Of a stretch of 52,878 bases of DNA, positions 25,805-36,020 are shown piece after piece. The translations under genes and the position numbers were made by a program. Each line of letters opens with the position of its first letter. Position 1 is the stretch's first letter. A model generated the notes under the pieces. The model saw only the letters and a list, made by a program, of their open reading frames with translations, made no database searches and was not told the origin of the DNA. The stretch is from assembly GCA_002712335.1 (NCBI GenBank), contig PATI01000019.1, forward strand, positions 22,447 through 75,324, in the 5' to 3' direction. The stretch is from Rhodospirillaceae bacterium (GTDB taxonomy: Bacteria > Pseudomonadota > Alphaproteobacteria > MPNO01 > UBA2964).

Positions 25805-27520
25805 ATGGTCGAAAAAGTTCAAGAAAGTGATAACCTCACCGATGGTTTTCACCTAATCATTGACGCGTTGAAGCTAAATGGTATCAGTACAATATATAAT
25901 GTTCCCGGAATTCCGATTACGGACTTGGGTCGCTTTATGCAACATGCGGGAATGCGAGTGCTTTCCTTTCGACATGAACAAAATGCTGGCTATGCTGCGG
26001 CAATCGCAGGGTTTTTAACACAAAAACCCGGGATATGCCTGACGGTTTCGGCACCTGGATTTCTTAATGGTCTGACTGCGCTTGCTCATGCAACCACAAA
26101 CTGTTTTCCGATGATTTTGATAAGTGGTTCCTCAGAGCGCGAAATTGTTGATTTACAACAAGGAGACTATGAAGAGATGGACCAAATGGCTATTGCAAAG
26201 CCATTATGTAAATCAGCATATCGCGTGTTGCATGCAGAAGATATTGGCGTCGGGATAGCTCGAGCTATAAGGGCTGCAGTTTCCGGGCGGCCCGGCGGGG
26301 TTTATCTTGATTTTCCAGCTAAATTATTTGGACAGGTCATGGATGCTGACGCTGGTCAGCGATCGTTGATTAAAGTTATTGACCCTGCCCCGCGCCAAAT
26401 ACCTTCACCTGAATCTTTAGCGCATGCTGTTAATGTACTTAAGGAGGCGAAGAGGCCTCTCATTGTCTTGGGCAAGGGCGCCGCATATGCTCAAGCTGAC
26501 GACAAAATTCGAGATTTGGTTGAAAAAAGTGGGATACCTTATTTGCCTATGAGTATGGCAAAGGGTATTCTTCCTGATACTCACCAGCAATCTGCCAGCG
26601 CAGCCCGGTCACTTGTCTTAAAAGAGTCGGATGTTGTGATGTTGATTGGCGCTCGCCTGAACTGGCTTCTGTCCCACGGTAAAGGGAAGGCTTGGGGCGA
26701 AAACCCGAAAAAGTTCATACAAATTGATATAGAGCCACGAGAAATGGATAGCAATGTTGAAATTGTAGCTCTAGTAGTTGGGGATATCACTTCCAGTTTG
26801 AGTGGCTTCATTGAAAAGTTGGAAGAAAACTGGGCGGCCCCGCCAAAAAATTGGACTGGCACGGTAAAAGAAAAAGTAGAAAGTAATGTCGCACGTATGG
26901 CACCAAGATTAAAGAACAATAATGTTCCGATGGACTACCATGGCGCACTAGGCGTACTTAGATCAATTATCAAAGAAAATCCTGAACTCGTTCTGGTGAA
27001 TGAAGGCGCTAACACGCTGGATTTTGCCCGCAGCATAATCGATATGTACAAACCAAGAAAACGCCTTGATGTTGGCACTTGGGGGGTCATGGGGGTAGGT
27101 ATGGGTACGGCGATAGCGGCGGCTGTGGAAACGGGCAGTCAAGTGCTGGCGGTTGAGGGAGACAGCGCATTTGGTTTTTCTGGTATGGAGATTGAGACCA
27201 TCTGTCGCTACAAATTGCCTATATGCGTAGTTGTTTTTAATAACGGGGGGATTTATCGAGGCACGGACCAGAATACTGCAGGGGATGATGCAGCCACTAC
27301 CGTTTTCGTCAGGGACGCACGCTACGATAAGATGATGGAAGCTTTTGGTGGAAAAGGATATAATGCCACATCCCCTGATGAGCTTAGTCAGTCGGTCAAT
27401 GAGGCTCTAGTGTCTGGAAAACCGACTCTAGTGAATGCAGTGATAGATCCGGAAGCTGGAACTGAAAGTGGCAGGATTGGTAATCTAAATCCACAAAGTA
27501 TAGTTGCTAAAAATAAATGA
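25805..27520 (+). CDS. oxc: Oxalyl-CoA decarboxylase
   Basis: This 571-residue thiamine-diphosphate enzyme matches the oxalyl-CoA decarboxylase of Oxalobacter closely: [15 protein letters not shown] at the start, [16 protein letters not shown] with the cofactor-activating E58, [41 protein letters not shown] and [15 protein letters not shown]. The C-terminal domain has the thiamine-binding [13 protein letters not shown] and NNGG segments. It converts oxalyl-CoA to formyl-CoA and CO2 in the cytoplasm. The gene is followed 39 bases later by frc, its pathway partner. Length is normal and no key residue is missing. Confidence 0.96.
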   Translation: MVEKVQESDNLTDGFHLIIDALKLNGISTIYNVPGIPITDLGRFMQHAGMRVLSFRHEQNAGYAAAIAGFLTQKPGICLTVSAPGFLNGLTALAHATTNCFPMILISGSSEREIVDLQQGDYEEMDQMAIAKPLCKSAYRVLHAEDIGVGIARAIRAAVSGRPGGVYLDFPAKLFGQVMDADAGQRSLIKVIDPAPRQIPSPESLAHAVNVLKEAKRPLIVLGKGAAYAQADDKIRDLVEKSGIPYLPMSMAKGILPDTHQQSASAARSLVLKESDVVMLIGARLNWLLSHGKGKAWGENPKKFIQIDIEPREMDSNVEIVALVVGDITSSLSGFIEKLEENWAAPPKNWTGTVKEKVESNVARMAPRLKNNNVPMDYHGALGVLRSIIKENPELVLVNEGANTLDFARSIIDMYKPRKRLDVGTWGVMGVGMGTAIAAAVETGSQVLAVEGDSAFGFSGMEIETICRYKLPICVVVFNNGGIYRGTDQNTAGDDAATTVFVRDARYDKMMEAFGGKGYNATSPDELSQSVNEALVSGKPTLVNAVIDPEAGTESGRIGNLNPQSIVAKNK

Positions 27521-27559
27521 ATTATTAAGAAATCTGAGGTCAGAGACAGGATTGATGAT

Positions 27560-28810
27560 ATGAGTAAAGCTCTTGAAGGTATAAAAATTTTGGATATGAC
27601 GCACGTACAATCAGGCCCAACGTGCACCCAATTGCTGGCTTGGTTTGGAGCTGATGTTATTAAGGTTGAAAGGCCCGGAGTTGGTGATGCAACGAGGGGT
27701 CAATTAAGAGATATTCCAGATGTCGATAGCCTTTATTTTACGATGCTTAATCATAATAAACGCAGTGTCACTCTGAATCCAAAAACGAAAACTGGGTCAA
27801 AAATTTTTACGAAGTTGATACAAGAATGTGATGTGATGGTTGAAAATTTTGCTCCAGGAGCAATCGATCGTATGGGGTTTCCTTGGGAAAAGATCCAAGA
27901 AATTAATCCGAGAATGATATATGCCTCAGTAAAAGGATTTGGACCGGGACCTTATGAGGATTGCAAGGTCTATGAAAATGTCGCCCAGTGCACTGGAGGA
28001 GCAGCATCAACCACAGGTTTTCTTGATGGTCCCCCCTTAGTCACCGGTGCACAAATAGGGGATTCAGGGACGGGTCTGCATTTAGCATTTGGCATTGTAA
28101 CCGCCTTATTTCATCGAGAAAGCAGTGGCAAAGGACAGCGAGTAGAATGTGCTATGCAGGATGGCGTACTCAATCTCTCTAGAGTGAAACTACGTGATCA
28201 ACAGCGTCTAGAAAATGGACCACTTAAAGAGTATAGCCAGTATGGTCAGGGCTTACCATTTGGGGATGCAACCCCAAGAGCTGGAAATGACTCTGGCGGC
28301 GGTCAGCCTGGGTGGATCTTAAAATGCAAAGGTTGGGAATCGGATCCTAATGCGTATGTTTACTTCATAACACAAGCGGCGGTTTGGCAAAATATTTGCG
28401 ATCTAATTGGTAAGCCTGAATGGAAAGATGACCCTGAATATGCTAAGCCAGAAGCAAGATTGGATAAGATTAAGCCAATTTTCGATGCCATAGAAAATTG
28501 GACCATGACCCTCGATAAATTAGAGGTTATGAGAAGGTGCAATCCCCTCAATATTCCGTGCGGTCCGATATTGTCTATGAAAGAGCTAGCAGAGGAACCT
28601 TCATTGAGAGCGACCGGAACTGTTGTTGAGGTGGATCATCCCGAACGGGGAAAATATCTAACTGTAGGAAATCCTGTTAAATTGTCCAAGTCAAAATCGG
28701 AGGTAAAACGCTCGCCGCTACTAGGTGAGCATACAGAGGAGATCCTTAAAAATGTCATAGGGTTTTCGGATGAAGAAATTGCTTTGGCGCGCGAGGAAGG
28801 CGCTATTTAG
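27560..28810 (+). CDS. frc: Formyl-CoA:oxalate CoA-transferase
   Basis: A 416-residue class III CoA-transferase. Features specific to Frc are present: Q17 in [13 protein letters not shown], the nucleophile D168 in [27 protein letters not shown], and the glycine loop SGGGQPGW near 250 that closes over the active site in Oxalobacter Frc. It moves CoA from formyl-CoA to oxalate, regenerating oxalyl-CoA for Oxc. The 39-base spacing behind oxc and the family fit make a cotranscribed oxalate module. The ribosome binding site is weak. A general CAIB/BaiF CoA-transferase is the alternative, but the Frc-specific loop argues for the oxalate enzyme. Confidence 0.94.
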   Translation: MSKALEGIKILDMTHVQSGPTCTQLLAWFGADVIKVERPGVGDATRGQLRDIPDVDSLYFTMLNHNKRSVTLNPKTKTGSKIFTKLIQECDVMVENFAPGAIDRMGFPWEKIQEINPRMIYASVKGFGPGPYEDCKVYENVAQCTGGAASTTGFLDGPPLVTGAQIGDSGTGLHLAFGIVTALFHRESSGKGQRVECAMQDGVLNLSRVKLRDQQRLENGPLKEYSQYGQGLPFGDATPRAGNDSGGGQPGWILKCKGWESDPNAYVYFITQAAVWQNICDLIGKPEWKDDPEYAKPEARLDKIKPIFDAIENWTMTLDKLEVMRRCNPLNIPCGPILSMKELAEEPSLRATGTVVEVDHPERGKYLTVGNPVKLSKSKSEVKRSPLLGEHTEEILKNVIGFSDEEIALAREEGAI

Positions 28811-28856
28811 TCACTAGTATGGTTTACGGGTTGCATAAAGTGGAGATTAGGGAGCC

Positions 28857-30491
28857 TTGAATAAGTATAAAGATAAAATTTTTGGAGAGGAATGGTCTAG
28901 CTGGGTTGACCCTGAAGTGCCAGAATATTTCAATCCAACAACAGTCGTACTTGATAAACATCTGGAAACAAACGAGGCGTCCTCAATAGCATTAATCGTA
29001 GACGATGAATCGTATACATATGAAAATTTTTTGCGTCAGGTTTGTAAGGCGGCAAACGGTTTAAAGGCCCTCAATATCGAATCCGGGTCACGAATTTTAC
29101 TATTTGCCACCGACAGTCTCGAGTTTCTTGCTTTTTGGTTTGGAGCAATACGTGCAGGTATAATACCGGTTGTAGTGTCTGATGCATATAAAGCATCTAA
29201 TCTTCTTTATTTTTTAAATGATACTGCCGCTAAAACTTTGTTTATAGATGTTGAACAAACGGCGAAGTTAGATGAAATTTCTGATGATATCCCGTTTACC
29301 TTAGAAAACGTTATCGTCCGCGGCCCCCACATCGGGGACGCTCCAGAGGCTGGTGATCGCTGCACCCTGACATGCAATGAGGCTGTTGAAGGTGCTGCCC
29401 AGACCTTTCCCCCCTTACCGCTGCATCATAATGATGTTGCTTATATGTTTTACTCTGGAGGTACTACTGGCCCTGCAAAGGGTATTACCCATTTAGCACA
29501 TGATTTTTTATTGGTCCCAGAGCGCCATGGAGCGTTTATGGGATATGAACCAAAAGATATAGTCCATGCTACTTCTAAGAAATATTTTACCCATGGCATT
29601 TGGCCCGCTGTTCTCATTCCTTTTTATTTTGGATCTACGAGCGTTATCTCCCGTTTACCGCCAACTGCTGAGAATGTTGTCAAAATAGTTGAAAAATCCA
29701 AGCCCAACAAATTGATCACTGTTCCTACTATAATAAAAAATCTATTATTATTTGCCGAACAAGAAAGGGTTCCTGATTTTTCATCACTTAATCTTGTAAC
29801 ATCTGCGTCGGAAAAAATGCCGCCAGAGATATTTGAACAATTTGAAGAGCTTTTCAGTTTAGAGATTTTGGATTCGATCGGTTCCTCAGAAATTACCTAT
29901 GAGTGGATTGCTAATCGTCCAAAGGAATATCGTCGGGGCAGTCTTGGTAAACCGGTTTTTGGTTATAACATCAAACTGGTTGATGATGATGGTAAAGAAA
30001 TTATGGAACCCAACACCGACGGCGAAGCGTGGATTAGCAGTCAAACAACATGCTTTTTCTATTGGCGAAAATTAGAAAAAAGTCGGGAAACATTCATCGG
30101 TGAGTGGGCCCGAACAGGCGACACCTTAAAATTTGATGAGGATGGCTTTTTCTGGTTTTCCGGACGTAGCGATGACGTATTTAAGGTAAAAGGATTGTGG
30201 GTTTCTCCGATTGAGGTAGAAGCTGCTATAACTGAACATGATAGTGTTCTGGAGGCGGCCGTCATCTCTTTTGAGGACCGAGAAGGTTTAACGCAGCCGA
30301 AAGCTTATATAGTTTTAAAACCAAATGTTGAAGTAAACGACTCTTTGGTTGCGGAGCTCAAGAATGGCGTCCGTAAAATTGGTGGTTACAAGGTGCCGCA
30401 AGAAATAGAGTTTGTAGACACCCTTCCGCGAACAACCTTAATGAAGATTGACCGCCGTGCCCTAAGGGCATTGGATACCAAAGGTCTCTGA
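28857..30491 (+). CDS. AMP-forming acyl-CoA synthetase, benzoate-CoA ligase-like
   Basis: A 544-residue ANL-superfamily enzyme. The phosphate loop YSGGTTGPAKGITH lies near 200-215, GSSEITYEW near 340, TGDTLKFDEDGFFWFSGRSDD near 415-435, and the C-terminal lysine is in LMKIDRR. The usual Gly before that lysine (GKIxR) is Met here. The overall pattern is that of benzoate/4-hydroxybenzoate-CoA ligases, but oxalyl-CoA or other acid substrates cannot be excluded given its position after frc. The start is TTG at 28857: an in-frame stop sits at 28848, and GGAG at 28842 is the best ribosome binding site. It converges on the MBL gene. Confidence 0.88.
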   Translation: MNKYKDKIFGEEWSSWVDPEVPEYFNPTTVVLDKHLETNEASSIALIVDDESYTYENFLRQVCKAANGLKALNIESGSRILLFATDSLEFLAFWFGAIRAGIIPVVVSDAYKASNLLYFLNDTAAKTLFIDVEQTAKLDEISDDIPFTLENVIVRGPHIGDAPEAGDRCTLTCNEAVEGAAQTFPPLPLHHNDVAYMFYSGGTTGPAKGITHLAHDFLLVPERHGAFMGYEPKDIVHATSKKYFTHGIWPAVLIPFYFGSTSVISRLPPTAENVVKIVEKSKPNKLITVPTIIKNLLLFAEQERVPDFSSLNLVTSASEKMPPEIFEQFEELFSLEILDSIGSSEITYEWIANRPKEYRRGSLGKPVFGYNIKLVDDDGKEIMEPNTDGEAWISSQTTCFFYWRKLEKSRETFIGEWARTGDTLKFDEDGFFWFSGRSDDVFKVKGLWVSPIEVEAAITEHDSVLEAAVISFEDREGLTQPKAYIVLKPNVEVNDSLVAELKNGVRKIGGYKVPQEIEFVDTLPRTTLMKIDRRALRALDTKGL

Positions 30492-30498
30492 AAATTAC

Positions 30499-31521
30499 TT
30501 ATAACAGGGAATAACGAATATACCCGTCTGGAAAACGACTTTTGGCTAGACGACCTTCATAAACAAGAAAATTTGCATGAGCCATTGCTTCGCCTATTGC
30601 AAAACCGAGTTGATGCTTGTCTAGGTCGCGGCGAAAAATATAGGGTATGAGCTCTCTTGATGTTTTAGGTTCCTGGCATGCTTCCGCCGCCGCTTTAAGC
30701 CGTGAGGAGTGGTGTTCTATCAGGGCGTCGATGCGTTCATGGAGCCCAAAAAATGGTCTATCATGTGAAGGAAGAACAAAAACATTTTTTGGTAAAAATC
30801 GAAACTTTTCTAAACTTCGTAAATATAGTCGTAAAGGATCTCCATCTGGTTCATTGCACTGCAAACTAACATTAGTCGAAATTCTTGGTAAAACCTGATC
30901 CCCTGAGATTAATATGTTTAGATTTTCGCACCATAGAGCCGCATGCTCGGGAGAGTGCCCGGCCCCAGTTATTACTCTCCATTCATTTTTGCCAATTAAA
31001 AAGTTCTCGGCATCTATCATACGTCGAAAATTTGGTGGTAATGGCGTAATTATTTTTGAGAAATCTGGTCTTGTCTCTCGGTAACCATCAATTCCAGTTT
31101 GCTCCATTCCATGCTCTTTATAAAAATTCATCCTCGTGTCTATGTCAGAGGTTGGGCCGCCATATCGATTGAGTTGGGCTTGCATCCATTCTGAATAAGT
31201 CATCCAAATAGTCGAATCCCAAATATTATTCAGCCATCCGGCCAGAGACACATGATCTGGATGGAAATGGGTGATAATTATCCTTTTCACGGGTTTATTA
31301 AGCAAAAGGTCGGAAAAGACCTGCTTCCATATATTACGAGTATCGTCCGAGTTATAGCCGGTATCAACAATCGTCCACCCTTCTCCATCTTCAATCAACC
31401 ATAGATTAATATGGTCTAGGGCAAACGGCAGAGGCATTCTTATCCAGTGAATTCCCTCTGCAACCTCCTTTGTTTCTCCATAACCAAGTGTTTCAAAGGG
31501 GTATTCTGGCTTTTTCTCCAT
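30499..31521 (-). CDS. MBL-fold metallo-hydrolase
   Basis: A 340-residue metallo-beta-lactamase-fold hydrolase. The zinc motif THFHPDHV gives H85, H87, D89 and H90; later ligands are the His of GAGHSPEHAALW and Asp of ILISGDQV, and LPSHDRPF supplies another histidine. The C-terminal 80 residues form a helical region typical of the lactamase-B2-associated group. Family members hydrolyse thioesters, lactones or phosphodiesters in the cytoplasm; a CoA thioesterase role would fit the adjacent CoA ligase but is inference. Convergent with that gene, seven bases between stops. Confidence 0.87.
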   Translation of the reverse strand: MEKKPEYPFETLGYGETKEVAEGIHWIRMPLPFALDHINLWLIEDGEGWTIVDTGYNSDDTRNIWKQVFSDLLLNKPVKRIIITHFHPDHVSLAGWLNNIWDSTIWMTYSEWMQAQLNRYGGPTSDIDTRMNFYKEHGMEQTGIDGYRETRPDFSKIITPLPPNFRRMIDAENFLIGKNEWRVITGAGHSPEHAALWCENLNILISGDQVLPRISTNVSLQCNEPDGDPLRLYLRSLEKFRFLPKNVFVLPSHDRPFFGLHERIDALIEHHSSRLKAAAEACQEPKTSRELIPYIFRRDLDKHQLGFAIGEAMAHANFLVYEGRLAKSRFPDGYIRYSLL

Positions 31522-31581
31522 TAAATAAAGGCCTTGCGAGCAAAAGTTCTAATTAAATTAGCTTATAAATCATATATTTAG

Positions 31582-32361
31582 CTATTGTTCTTCACTAGGG
31601 TCTTTTGTCTCGGATTCTTTTTTTTGGGGCAGCAACTGCCCCAAGGCGGCGAATGGATTATCACTATTTTCTGAAGACGTGTTTTCTTTCTCATCTGACC
31701 CCGTAAGCTCAACATTTTTATTTGATATTTCCGGTTCAGCAGACGTCAATGAAACTGTATCAGTATTTTCGATTTCAACAGCCTCTATTTGGGTTGAAGA
31801 TTGCTCCTTCTCTTTATTTTTGCGTTTTTCGGCCCGTTCTGTGGCTCGGTTAGCTTTTTCTATAGCCGCTGTTAGATCTTCTCTGGCAACTAATCCTAGG
31901 GCTACAGGGTCCCTTGGTTTGATATTGTTGATATTCCAATGGGTTCTGTCACGAACCCCATTTATAGTCGGTTTTGTAGTGCCTACAAGTTTAGATATTT
32001 GCCCATCTGATAATTGTGGAAAGTTTTTAACAAGCCATGCGATGGCATCCGGTCTATCTTGTCGGCGCGTTACTGGTGTATAGCGAGGCCCTTTTGTTCG
32101 TATTTTTGGTCGTGGAATATTTGTCTCAGCTAATTGCAACCTTGCTTCAGGGTCAGCTCCACAACGATCTATTTCTTCCTTTGTGAGTTGACCATTTGTA
32201 ATCGGGTCGTATCCTACCATTCCGATAGAAGCCTCCCCATCCGCAATACTCTGAACTTCGAGCGAGTGTAATCCACAAAAATCTGATATTTGATCAAACG
32301 TCAGTGCTGTATTCTCAATTAACCAAACAGCGGTTGCTTTTGGCATTAGGACCTGGCTCAT
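31582..32361 (-). CDS. trcR: Cell-cycle transcriptional regulator TrcR (DUF1013)
   Basis: A 259-residue protein of the DUF1013/TrcR family, found only in Alphaproteobacteria. The conserved part is residues 1-175: LMPKATAVWLIENTALTFDQI, GMVGYDPITNGQLT, KGPRYTPVTRRQDRPDAIAWL and LVGTTKPTINGVRDRTHWN, the second and fourth segments resembling helix-turn-helix halves. The last 85 residues are acidic, low-complexity and probably disordered. TrcR proteins take part in cell-cycle gene control. A strong GAGGAG precedes the ATG. It marks the switch from the accessory region to core genes. Confidence 0.93.
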   Translation of the reverse strand: MSQVLMPKATAVWLIENTALTFDQISDFCGLHSLEVQSIADGEASIGMVGYDPITNGQLTKEEIDRCGADPEARLQLAETNIPRPKIRTKGPRYTPVTRRQDRPDAIAWLVKNFPQLSDGQISKLVGTTKPTINGVRDRTHWNINNIKPRDPVALGLVAREDLTAAIEKANRATERAEKRKNKEKEQSSTQIEAVEIENTDTVSLTSAEPEISNKNVELTGSDEKENTSSENSDNPFAALGQLLPQKKESETKDPSEEQ

Positions 32362-32487
32362 GGTCTCTCCTCTAGTTTCATAATAAACAATTTAGTTTTC
32401 TACCGATGCGTTGAAGTTTTCAGTGGCCATGCGGAATATCTTCCATGGTATACCATACTCATTTTAACATAAGATAGACGCACATGA

Positions 32488-33489
32488 TTAAACGGTTAGA
32501 ACGATTTTACCAATATGCTCGCCGCTGTCCATCAATGCATGCGCGTTAACAGCTTCTTTCAATGGAAAACAACGATAAATTATTGGTTTAATCTTCCCAG
32601 CCTCTATTAAAGGCCATGCTTTGTCATGAAGTTGTTCTTTTATCAACGCTTTTTCTTCTACAGACCTAGGACGCAGTGTTGATCCGGTAAAGGTTATTTG
32701 CTTTGTCATAATGATGTGAACAGGAATCTCCGCTTTACTGCCACTTTGAACCGCAATTTGAATTAGGCGTCCTTTATTGGAGAGGGCACGTAAATTTCGG
32801 GCAACATAATTTCCGCCTACTATATCTAAGATAATATCTACACCTTTGTGTTTTGTAATATTGTCAACTTCCTCCACGAAATCAAATTCGCGATAATTGA
32901 TAGCGGCTAAGGCACCAAGATTTATACAAGCTTCGCATTTTTTTTTCGAACCAGCAGTCGTAATTACATTTGCCCCCATCACAGAAGCCAGTTGAATTGC
33001 TGTCGTTCCAATTCCGCTGGAGCCTCCATGTATTAGTATAGTTTCACCGGGTTTTAGTTTTCCCCGTGTAAAAACATTATCCCATACTGTAAAAAAAGTT
33101 TCTGGGAGAGCAGCAGCTTCCTCTATGGTCAGGCTCTTAGGTATTGGTAAGCATTGCAGGTCTGGAGCTATACAATATTCCGCGTACCCACCTCCTGCAA
33201 CTAGAGCACAGACCCTGTCGCCAACTTTCCAATTTACTATATCATCAGATATTTTGACGATTGTTCCTGCTATTTCTAGCCCTGGTGTATCCGGAGCACC
33301 TTTCGGGGGAGGATAATTTCCCCTACGTTGCATTATATCGGGCCGATTGATACCTGCCGCTTCTACTTTTACTAGTACCTCACCTGTTTTAGGCAATGGA
33401 ACAGGAATTATGGTTGGGATCAGAACCGTAGGATCGCCTGGCTGGGATATTTTGATGGCGGTCATTTCGGCAGGTAATGCTTGTGACAT
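32488..33489 (-). CDS. NAD(P)H-quinone oxidoreductase, PIG3 family (zinc-free MDR)
   Basis: A 333-residue medium-chain dehydrogenase/reductase of the quinone oxidoreductase PIG3 group. RPDIMQRRGNYPPPKGAPDTPGLEIAG covers the substrate side, and the cofactor loop is ILIHGGSSGIGTTAIQLA, an AGGVG-type variant. VCALVAGGGYAEYCIAP and the absence of structural zinc cysteines fit the family. It reduces quinones or enones with NADPH in the cytoplasm. The frame opens with TTG at 33501; ATG 33489 is preferred since relatives begin a few residues before MTAIKI. No strong ribosome binding site. It is divergent from the DUF1192 gene, a pairing common in Alphaproteobacteria. Confidence 0.9.
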   Translation of the reverse strand: MSQALPAEMTAIKISQPGDPTVLIPTIIPVPLPKTGEVLVKVEAAGINRPDIMQRRGNYPPPKGAPDTPGLEIAGTIVKISDDIVNWKVGDRVCALVAGGGYAEYCIAPDLQCLPIPKSLTIEEAAALPETFFTVWDNVFTRGKLKPGETILIHGGSSGIGTTAIQLASVMGANVITTAGSKKKCEACINLGALAAINYREFDFVEEVDNITKHKGVDIILDIVGGNYVARNLRALSNKGRLIQIAVQSGSKAEIPVHIIMTKQITFTGSTLRPRSVEEKALIKEQLHDKAWPLIEAGKIKPIIYRCFPLKEAVNAHALMDSGEHIGKIVLTV

Positions 33490-33574
33490 GTGGCTAGACA
33501 AAGGTTGTTTTATTAAAAGGATTTACAGGTCTAATACTCTAAAATCGAACTGGCAAGAATAAGGAAATAATTTT

Positions 33575-33757
33575 ATGGATGAAGAGGATTACATAATAAA
33601 GCCTAAAGACTGGACACCGCGGGATATTGAAAAGCTATCTATACTGCAGCTAGAAGAATATATTTCGGAATTAAAGAAAGAAATCGATAGGGTTGAATCC
33701 GATATCAATTCGAAGAAAAACCACGCGACAGCGGCAGAGGCCATATTTAAGAAATAA
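33575..33757 (+). CDS. DUF1192 family protein
   Basis: A 60-residue protein of the DUF1192 family, small alphaproteobacterial proteins of unknown function. It has the family layout: a short acidic start, LSILQLEEYISELKKEIDRVESDI forming an amphipathic, probably coiled-coil helix at 22-46, and the small alanine-rich end AAEAIFKK. Preceded by AAGGAAAT. It lies between the quinone oxidoreductase (divergent) and rpmE (convergent). Confidence 0.88.
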   Translation: MDEEDYIIKPKDWTPRDIEKLSILQLEEYISELKKEIDRVESDINSKKNHATAAEAIFKK

Positions 33758-33813
33758 ATCCAAATAATCGTAAAAGGCGCAATCTATGAATCATAGGTAT
33801 TTAAGTTAAATTA

Positions 33814-34038
33814 TTATTTAATACCGAAATTCTCAAATTTCTTATTAAATTTTGCAACTTGACCATCTTGTGTATTGATCCGTTGTGCCCCTCCAGTCCA
33901 AGCTGGATGCGAGTTTGGGTCAATATCCAGTTTAAGAGTGTCGCCGGGATTGCCCCAAGTCGAGCGCGTCTTATAGCTGGTACCGTCTGTCATTACTACG
34001 GTAATCTCATGATACTCGGGATGGATATCATCTTTCAT
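33814..34038 (-). CDS. rpmE: 50S ribosomal protein L31
   Basis: A 74-residue ribosomal protein L31 with the usual start [19 protein letters not shown] and the conserved SHPAWTG in the middle. It lacks the CxxC zinc-binding cysteines, so it is the zinc-independent (C-minus) form. The frame opens with a GTG at 34050, but that codon overlaps the GGAGG ribosome binding site, so ATG 34038 is the start. It is divergent from the ABC exporter gene, an arrangement frequent in Alphaproteobacteria. Confidence 0.95.
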   Translation of the reverse strand: MKDDIHPEYHEITVVMTDGTSYKTRSTWGNPGDTLKLDIDPNSHPAWTGGAQRINTQDGQVAKFNKKFENFGIK

Positions 34039-34196
34039 TTCTTCCTCCACAACGGAGGCGAGTTATATATCAACTATACAATTGAGGGCAAGCCTTTCAG
34101 TGAAATAAAAACGGTATTTCTTCTGCGTTGACGTAGAGACTTGGTAATGCTTCTTAGAGGACAGACGCTATAAAATGATGATAAGATTAAAAACAA

Positions 34197-36005
34197 ATGG
34201 CTCGGCATAATAATCTTAATGTTGGAAATCATGAAGGAAAGGAAAGACCGCGGGCTTCCGTGGGAGCCTTGCGCGGGATCCTTCCTTATTTGAAGCCCTA
34301 TAGCGTTGCAATAGCCGGAGCATTGATTGCATTAACGATTGCGGCCTCTGCGGTTTTGGTAATGGGAGTAGGTCTTAGATCGTTAATTGACCATGGTTTT
34401 AGTAGCGGAAATGAAGAACTTTTAGACCACGCTTTGGTTGGATTGTTTATAATAATAGTGAGCCTAACTGCAGCCACTTATGCGCGATTTTTTTTGGTCT
34501 CATGGATAGGTGAAAGAGTTGTCGCTGATATACGCAAAGATGTCTTCAATCATGTGCTGCATTTGGACACACAATTTTTTGAAACGACGCGCGTAGGAGA
34601 AATTTTATCTCGGCTTACTACAGATACAACCTTATTACAATCTGTCGTTGGTTCACAAATCTCCATTGCCTTGCGTAATCTATTACTGTTTTTCGGCGGT
34701 ACAGCAATGCTTTTCATTACTAGTCCACGGCTGACAGGGTTTGTATTCCTTGTGGTGCCGTTAGTGTTAATACCAATCATATTATTTGGGCGGCGTGTGC
34801 GATATTTATCGCGTAGAAGTCAGGACAAAGTAGCGGACGTTGGAGCGTTTATTGAAGAAACCTTGAATGCTATCCGTATCGTTCAAGCTTTTGGGCATGA
34901 AAAATTCGACCGTACCCTTTTTGGCAGCCGAGTTAATGACGCCCTCGTGACTGCAATCAAAAGAATCAGGGCTCGTGCTTTTTTGACTGCAACTGTAATG
35001 TTGCTCGTCTTTGGTTCAATTGGAGTAATCCTGTGGTTGGGAGGGCATGATGTCATCTCTGGCAGGATTAGCGCGGGAGAATTATCAGCATTCGTTTTTT
35101 ATGCAATAGTTGTGGCGGGCTCTTTAGGAGCTATCAGTGAAGTTATTGGTGACCTTCAACGTGCTGGAGGTGCTAGTGAAAGATTGATCGAGTTGTTATC
35201 TACAACACCTCAATTGACGTTACCGGCCAACCCAAAAGAACTTCCTAATTTTAAAGTTGTCGGGTTCAAATTTAATGATGTTACTTTTCACTACCCCTCT
35301 CGGCCCGACATTCCCTCACTTTCTAATTTTAATCTAGAGGTCAAGCCGGGAGAGACTGTAGCCTTGGTTGGGCCATCCGGTTCTGGCAAATCTACAGTCT
35401 TCCAACTTTTATTAAGGTTTTATGATCCATCGGAGGGTAGCATTTTGCTTGAGAATTTTGATCTTAGGGAAATCAGCCTTCAAGATTTGCGCTCTAATAT
35501 GTCTATTGTTCCTCAGGATGCGGTAATATTTGCAGCAAATGCTTGGGAAAATATTTGTTATGGGCGTCCCGAGGCTTCGACTGAAGAAATCCGTTTTGCC
35601 GCAGACGCAGCCTTGGCATCAGAATTTCTAGACAGGCTTCCAGAAGGTTTTAACTCCTTCTTAGGTGAGAAAGGTGTACGGCTGTCAGGAGGACAAAGGC
35701 AGAGAATTGCAATAGCGCGCGCAATTCTTCGAAATACCCCTTTGCTACTTCTAGACGAGGCCACAAGCGCGCTCGATTCGGAAAGTGAACTTAGTGTTCA
35801 ATTGGCGCTAGAAAAAGCTATGTCTAAAAGCACAACATTAGTTATAGCACATAGATTAGCTACAGTTCTTAAAGCCGATCGAATAATTGTTATGGATAAA
35901 GGTAAGATTGTGGAGAGTGGAACACATGAAACCTTGCTCTCAAAGGGTGGACTTTATGCGCGGTTGGCCGCTCTTCAATTTCACCGTCAAGGAAATGATA
36001 CCTAA
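34197..36005 (+). CDS. MsbA-like ABC exporter, fused permease and ATPase
   Basis: A 602-residue half-transporter. Residues 25-330 carry six hydrophobic helices of a type-I ABC exporter domain, with the coupling segment ETTRVGEILSRLTTDTTLLQ. The ATPase follows: Walker A GPSGSGKST near 392, Q-loop region IVPQDAVIF, signature LSGGQRQR near 495, Walker B LLLLDEATSALD near 515 and the switch His in IAHRLATV. It should work as a homodimer in the inner membrane, exporting lipids or drugs; the substrate is unknown. The ribosome binding site is poor. It converges on the GFA gene. Confidence 0.92.
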   Translation: MARHNNLNVGNHEGKERPRASVGALRGILPYLKPYSVAIAGALIALTIAASAVLVMGVGLRSLIDHGFSSGNEELLDHALVGLFIIIVSLTAATYARFFLVSWIGERVVADIRKDVFNHVLHLDTQFFETTRVGEILSRLTTDTTLLQSVVGSQISIALRNLLLFFGGTAMLFITSPRLTGFVFLVVPLVLIPIILFGRRVRYLSRRSQDKVADVGAFIEETLNAIRIVQAFGHEKFDRTLFGSRVNDALVTAIKRIRARAFLTATVMLLVFGSIGVILWLGGHDVISGRISAGELSAFVFYAIVVAGSLGAISEVIGDLQRAGGASERLIELLSTTPQLTLPANPKELPNFKVVGFKFNDVTFHYPSRPDIPSLSNFNLEVKPGETVALVGPSGSGKSTVFQLLLRFYDPSEGSILLENFDLREISLQDLRSNMSIVPQDAVIFAANAWENICYGRPEASTEEIRFAADAALASEFLDRLPEGFNSFLGEKGVRLSGGQRQRIAIARAILRNTPLLLLDEATSALDSESELSVQLALEKAMSKSTTLVIAHRLATVLKADRIIVMDKGKIVESGTHETLLSKGGLYARLAALQFHRQGNDT

Positions 36006-36020
36006 ATTCCTACTTGTTTG

